Shown in pieces: positions 6,669 to 6,925 of a stretch of 6,925 nucleotides of DNA. The DNA is from Tidjanibacter sp. (GTDB lineage Bacteria; Bacteroidota; Bacteroidia; Bacteroidales; Rikenellaceae): assembly GCA_017379955.1 (NCBI GenBank), contig JAFNVE010000078.1, positions 1-6,925 of the forward strand, given 5' to 3'. Made by a program: the position numbers and the translations under genes. How positions within the stretch are numbered: the stretch's first letter is position 1; each line of letters opens with the position of its first letter. The notes beneath the pieces were generated by a model that saw only the letters and a program-made list of their open reading frames with translations, was not told the origin of the DNA and ran no database searches.

Positions 6669-6791
6669 CGGGTTTAGGAATAACTTAGCAGTTATTACAA
6701 CGATAAATAGAGCAGTGATTAGTCCAAGCAAGCTTGACTATCACCGCTCTATTTTTCATTGTACCATCTTCGATGGTATTCCCTAAACCCG
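6669..6791. other. Cloverleaf-capable structured element with perfect 10-bp complementary ends
   Basis: The ends CGGGTTTAGG (6669-6678) and CCTAAACCCG (6782-6791) are perfect complements. They enclose three hairpins: ATAACT/AGTTAT with loop TAGC (6680-6695), a 21-pair imperfect stem (6705-6754), and TACCATC/GATGGTA with loop TTC (6762-6778). The outer stem can extend four more pairs past a one-base bulge at the expense of hairpins 1 and 3. All four arms fit together as a four-way junction. It could be a structured RNA, a non-autonomous mobile element (MITE-like, ends as terminal inverted repeats), or a recombination site. No target-site duplication is visible beside the ends, and I do not recognise a family. 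Confidence 0.5.
6705..6756 (+). terminator. Long hairpin with T-run, probable recN terminator (possibly bidirectional)
   Basis: AAATAGAGC pairs with GCTCTATTT, continuing after an A-C mismatch as GTGAT/ATCAC, AGTC/GACT and AAG/CTT with single-base bulges and a CAAG loop, for 21 pairs in all. On the plus strand the stem runs into ATTTTTC. The first candidate terminator with a T-run after recN, it is the third-arm hairpin of the cloverleaf element. The other strand ends in a weaker ATTTA run, so it could also stop a leftward gene lying beyond the window. Confidence 0.6.
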
Positions 6792-6836
6792 AAAAACCCA
6801 ATTGTTACACGAAGTAAGTCAATGGTATCAAGAGAA

Positions 6837-6925
6837 TTATGGGAGTTATGGGAGTTATGGGAGTTATGGGAGTTATGGGAGTTATGGGAGTTATGGGAGT
6901 TATGGGAGTTATGGGAGTTATGGGA
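6837..6925. repeat. Perfect 9-bp tandem repeat array (TTATGGGAG)n, running off the right edge
   Basis: Nine complete identical copies plus eight bases of a tenth, without a single substitution. The nine bases before it (AGAGAATTA) match a phase-shifted unit at six positions and look like a decayed edge copy. Ten GGG tracts on the plus strand are separated by six-base loops (AGTTAT), which meets the common G3+N1-7 quadruplex pattern. Perfect identity suggests recent or ongoing slippage. Total length is unknown because the array continues past the edge. Confidence 0.97.

Larger units (their letters stand above)
6602..6925. other. Gene-free, structure-rich 3' flank of recN
   Basis: These 324 bases hold no convincing gene. 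In order they contain an A/T-rich hairpin zone (6602-6655), a 123-base element able to fold as a cloverleaf (6669-6791), a unique spacer of about 45 bases, and a 9-bp tandem array that runs off the edge. Composition shifts from the G/C-leaning coding sequence of recN to A/T-rich. No integrase, transposase or tRNA end was seen. Confidence 0.8.

Noticed and set aside
6781..6790. CCCTAAACCC resembles a plant-type telomere repeat
   Set aside because: Only about one and a half copies, and it is explained as one arm of the cloverleaf outer stem.
6802..6814. 13-base match (ATTGTTACACGAA) to the minus strand near 2220-2232
   Set aside because: A single 13-base match between two strands of a ~7 kb window is close to chance expectation and has no extension.
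6837..6925. Tandem array as a CRISPR
   Set aside because: The units are contiguous 9-mers without spacers, and no cas gene is present.

Overview
The window looks like chromosomal housekeeping DNA from a Bacteroidota bacterium, most likely order Bacteroidales. Four signs point there: perfect matches to the Bacteroidota -7 promoter box (TAnnTTTG) ahead of several genes, start codons mostly without Shine-Dalgarno sequences, an Rpb6-like omega subunit of the Bacteroidota type, and the gene run bamD-rpoZ-coaBC-recN. Codon style and the acyltransferase gene would fit a Rikenellaceae/Alistipes-like genome, but that placement is inference.

Layout. Positions 1-827 (minus) hold the N-terminal 275 codons of miaB (tRNA ms2i6A methylthiotransferase), cut by the left edge. 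A strong intrinsic terminator at 871-908 separates miaB from the gene transcribed toward it, a PLP-dependent alpha-oxoamine synthase (926-2206, minus). This could be a sphingolipid- or sulfonolipid-type acyltransferase or a glycine C-acetyltransferase. Positions 2207-2412 form a divergent promoter region with two back-to-back TAnnTTTG boxes and a small perfect hairpin in the leftward leader.

Rightward from there, bamD (outer-membrane assembly lipoprotein), rpoZ (RNA polymerase omega), coaBC (coenzyme A synthesis) and recN (double-strand break repair) form a compact co-directional set. A 128-base gap with an imperfect direct repeat lies before rpoZ, coaBC has a good Shine-Dalgarno site, and only 15 bases separate coaBC from recN. 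The four functions (envelope assembly, transcription, cofactor supply, DNA repair) are unrelated, and their grouping looks like a conserved housekeeping neighbourhood rather than a pathway.

Positions 6602-6925 contain no convincing gene but are dense in structure. There is a weak A/T hairpin just after recN. A 123-base element (6669-6791) follows, with perfect 10-bp complementary ends enclosing three hairpins, so it can fold as a four-way cloverleaf; its longest hairpin doubles as a plausible recN terminator. Last comes an uninterrupted 9-bp tandem array (TTATGGGAG) running off the right edge, whose regular GGG tracts meet the usual G-quadruplex pattern. I see no defence system, CRISPR array, transposase, tRNA or rRNA. 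The most unusual material is the cloverleaf plus array at the right end; the coding genes are ordinary apart from two substitutions at CoaC active-site positions and the open substrate question for the oxoamine synthase.
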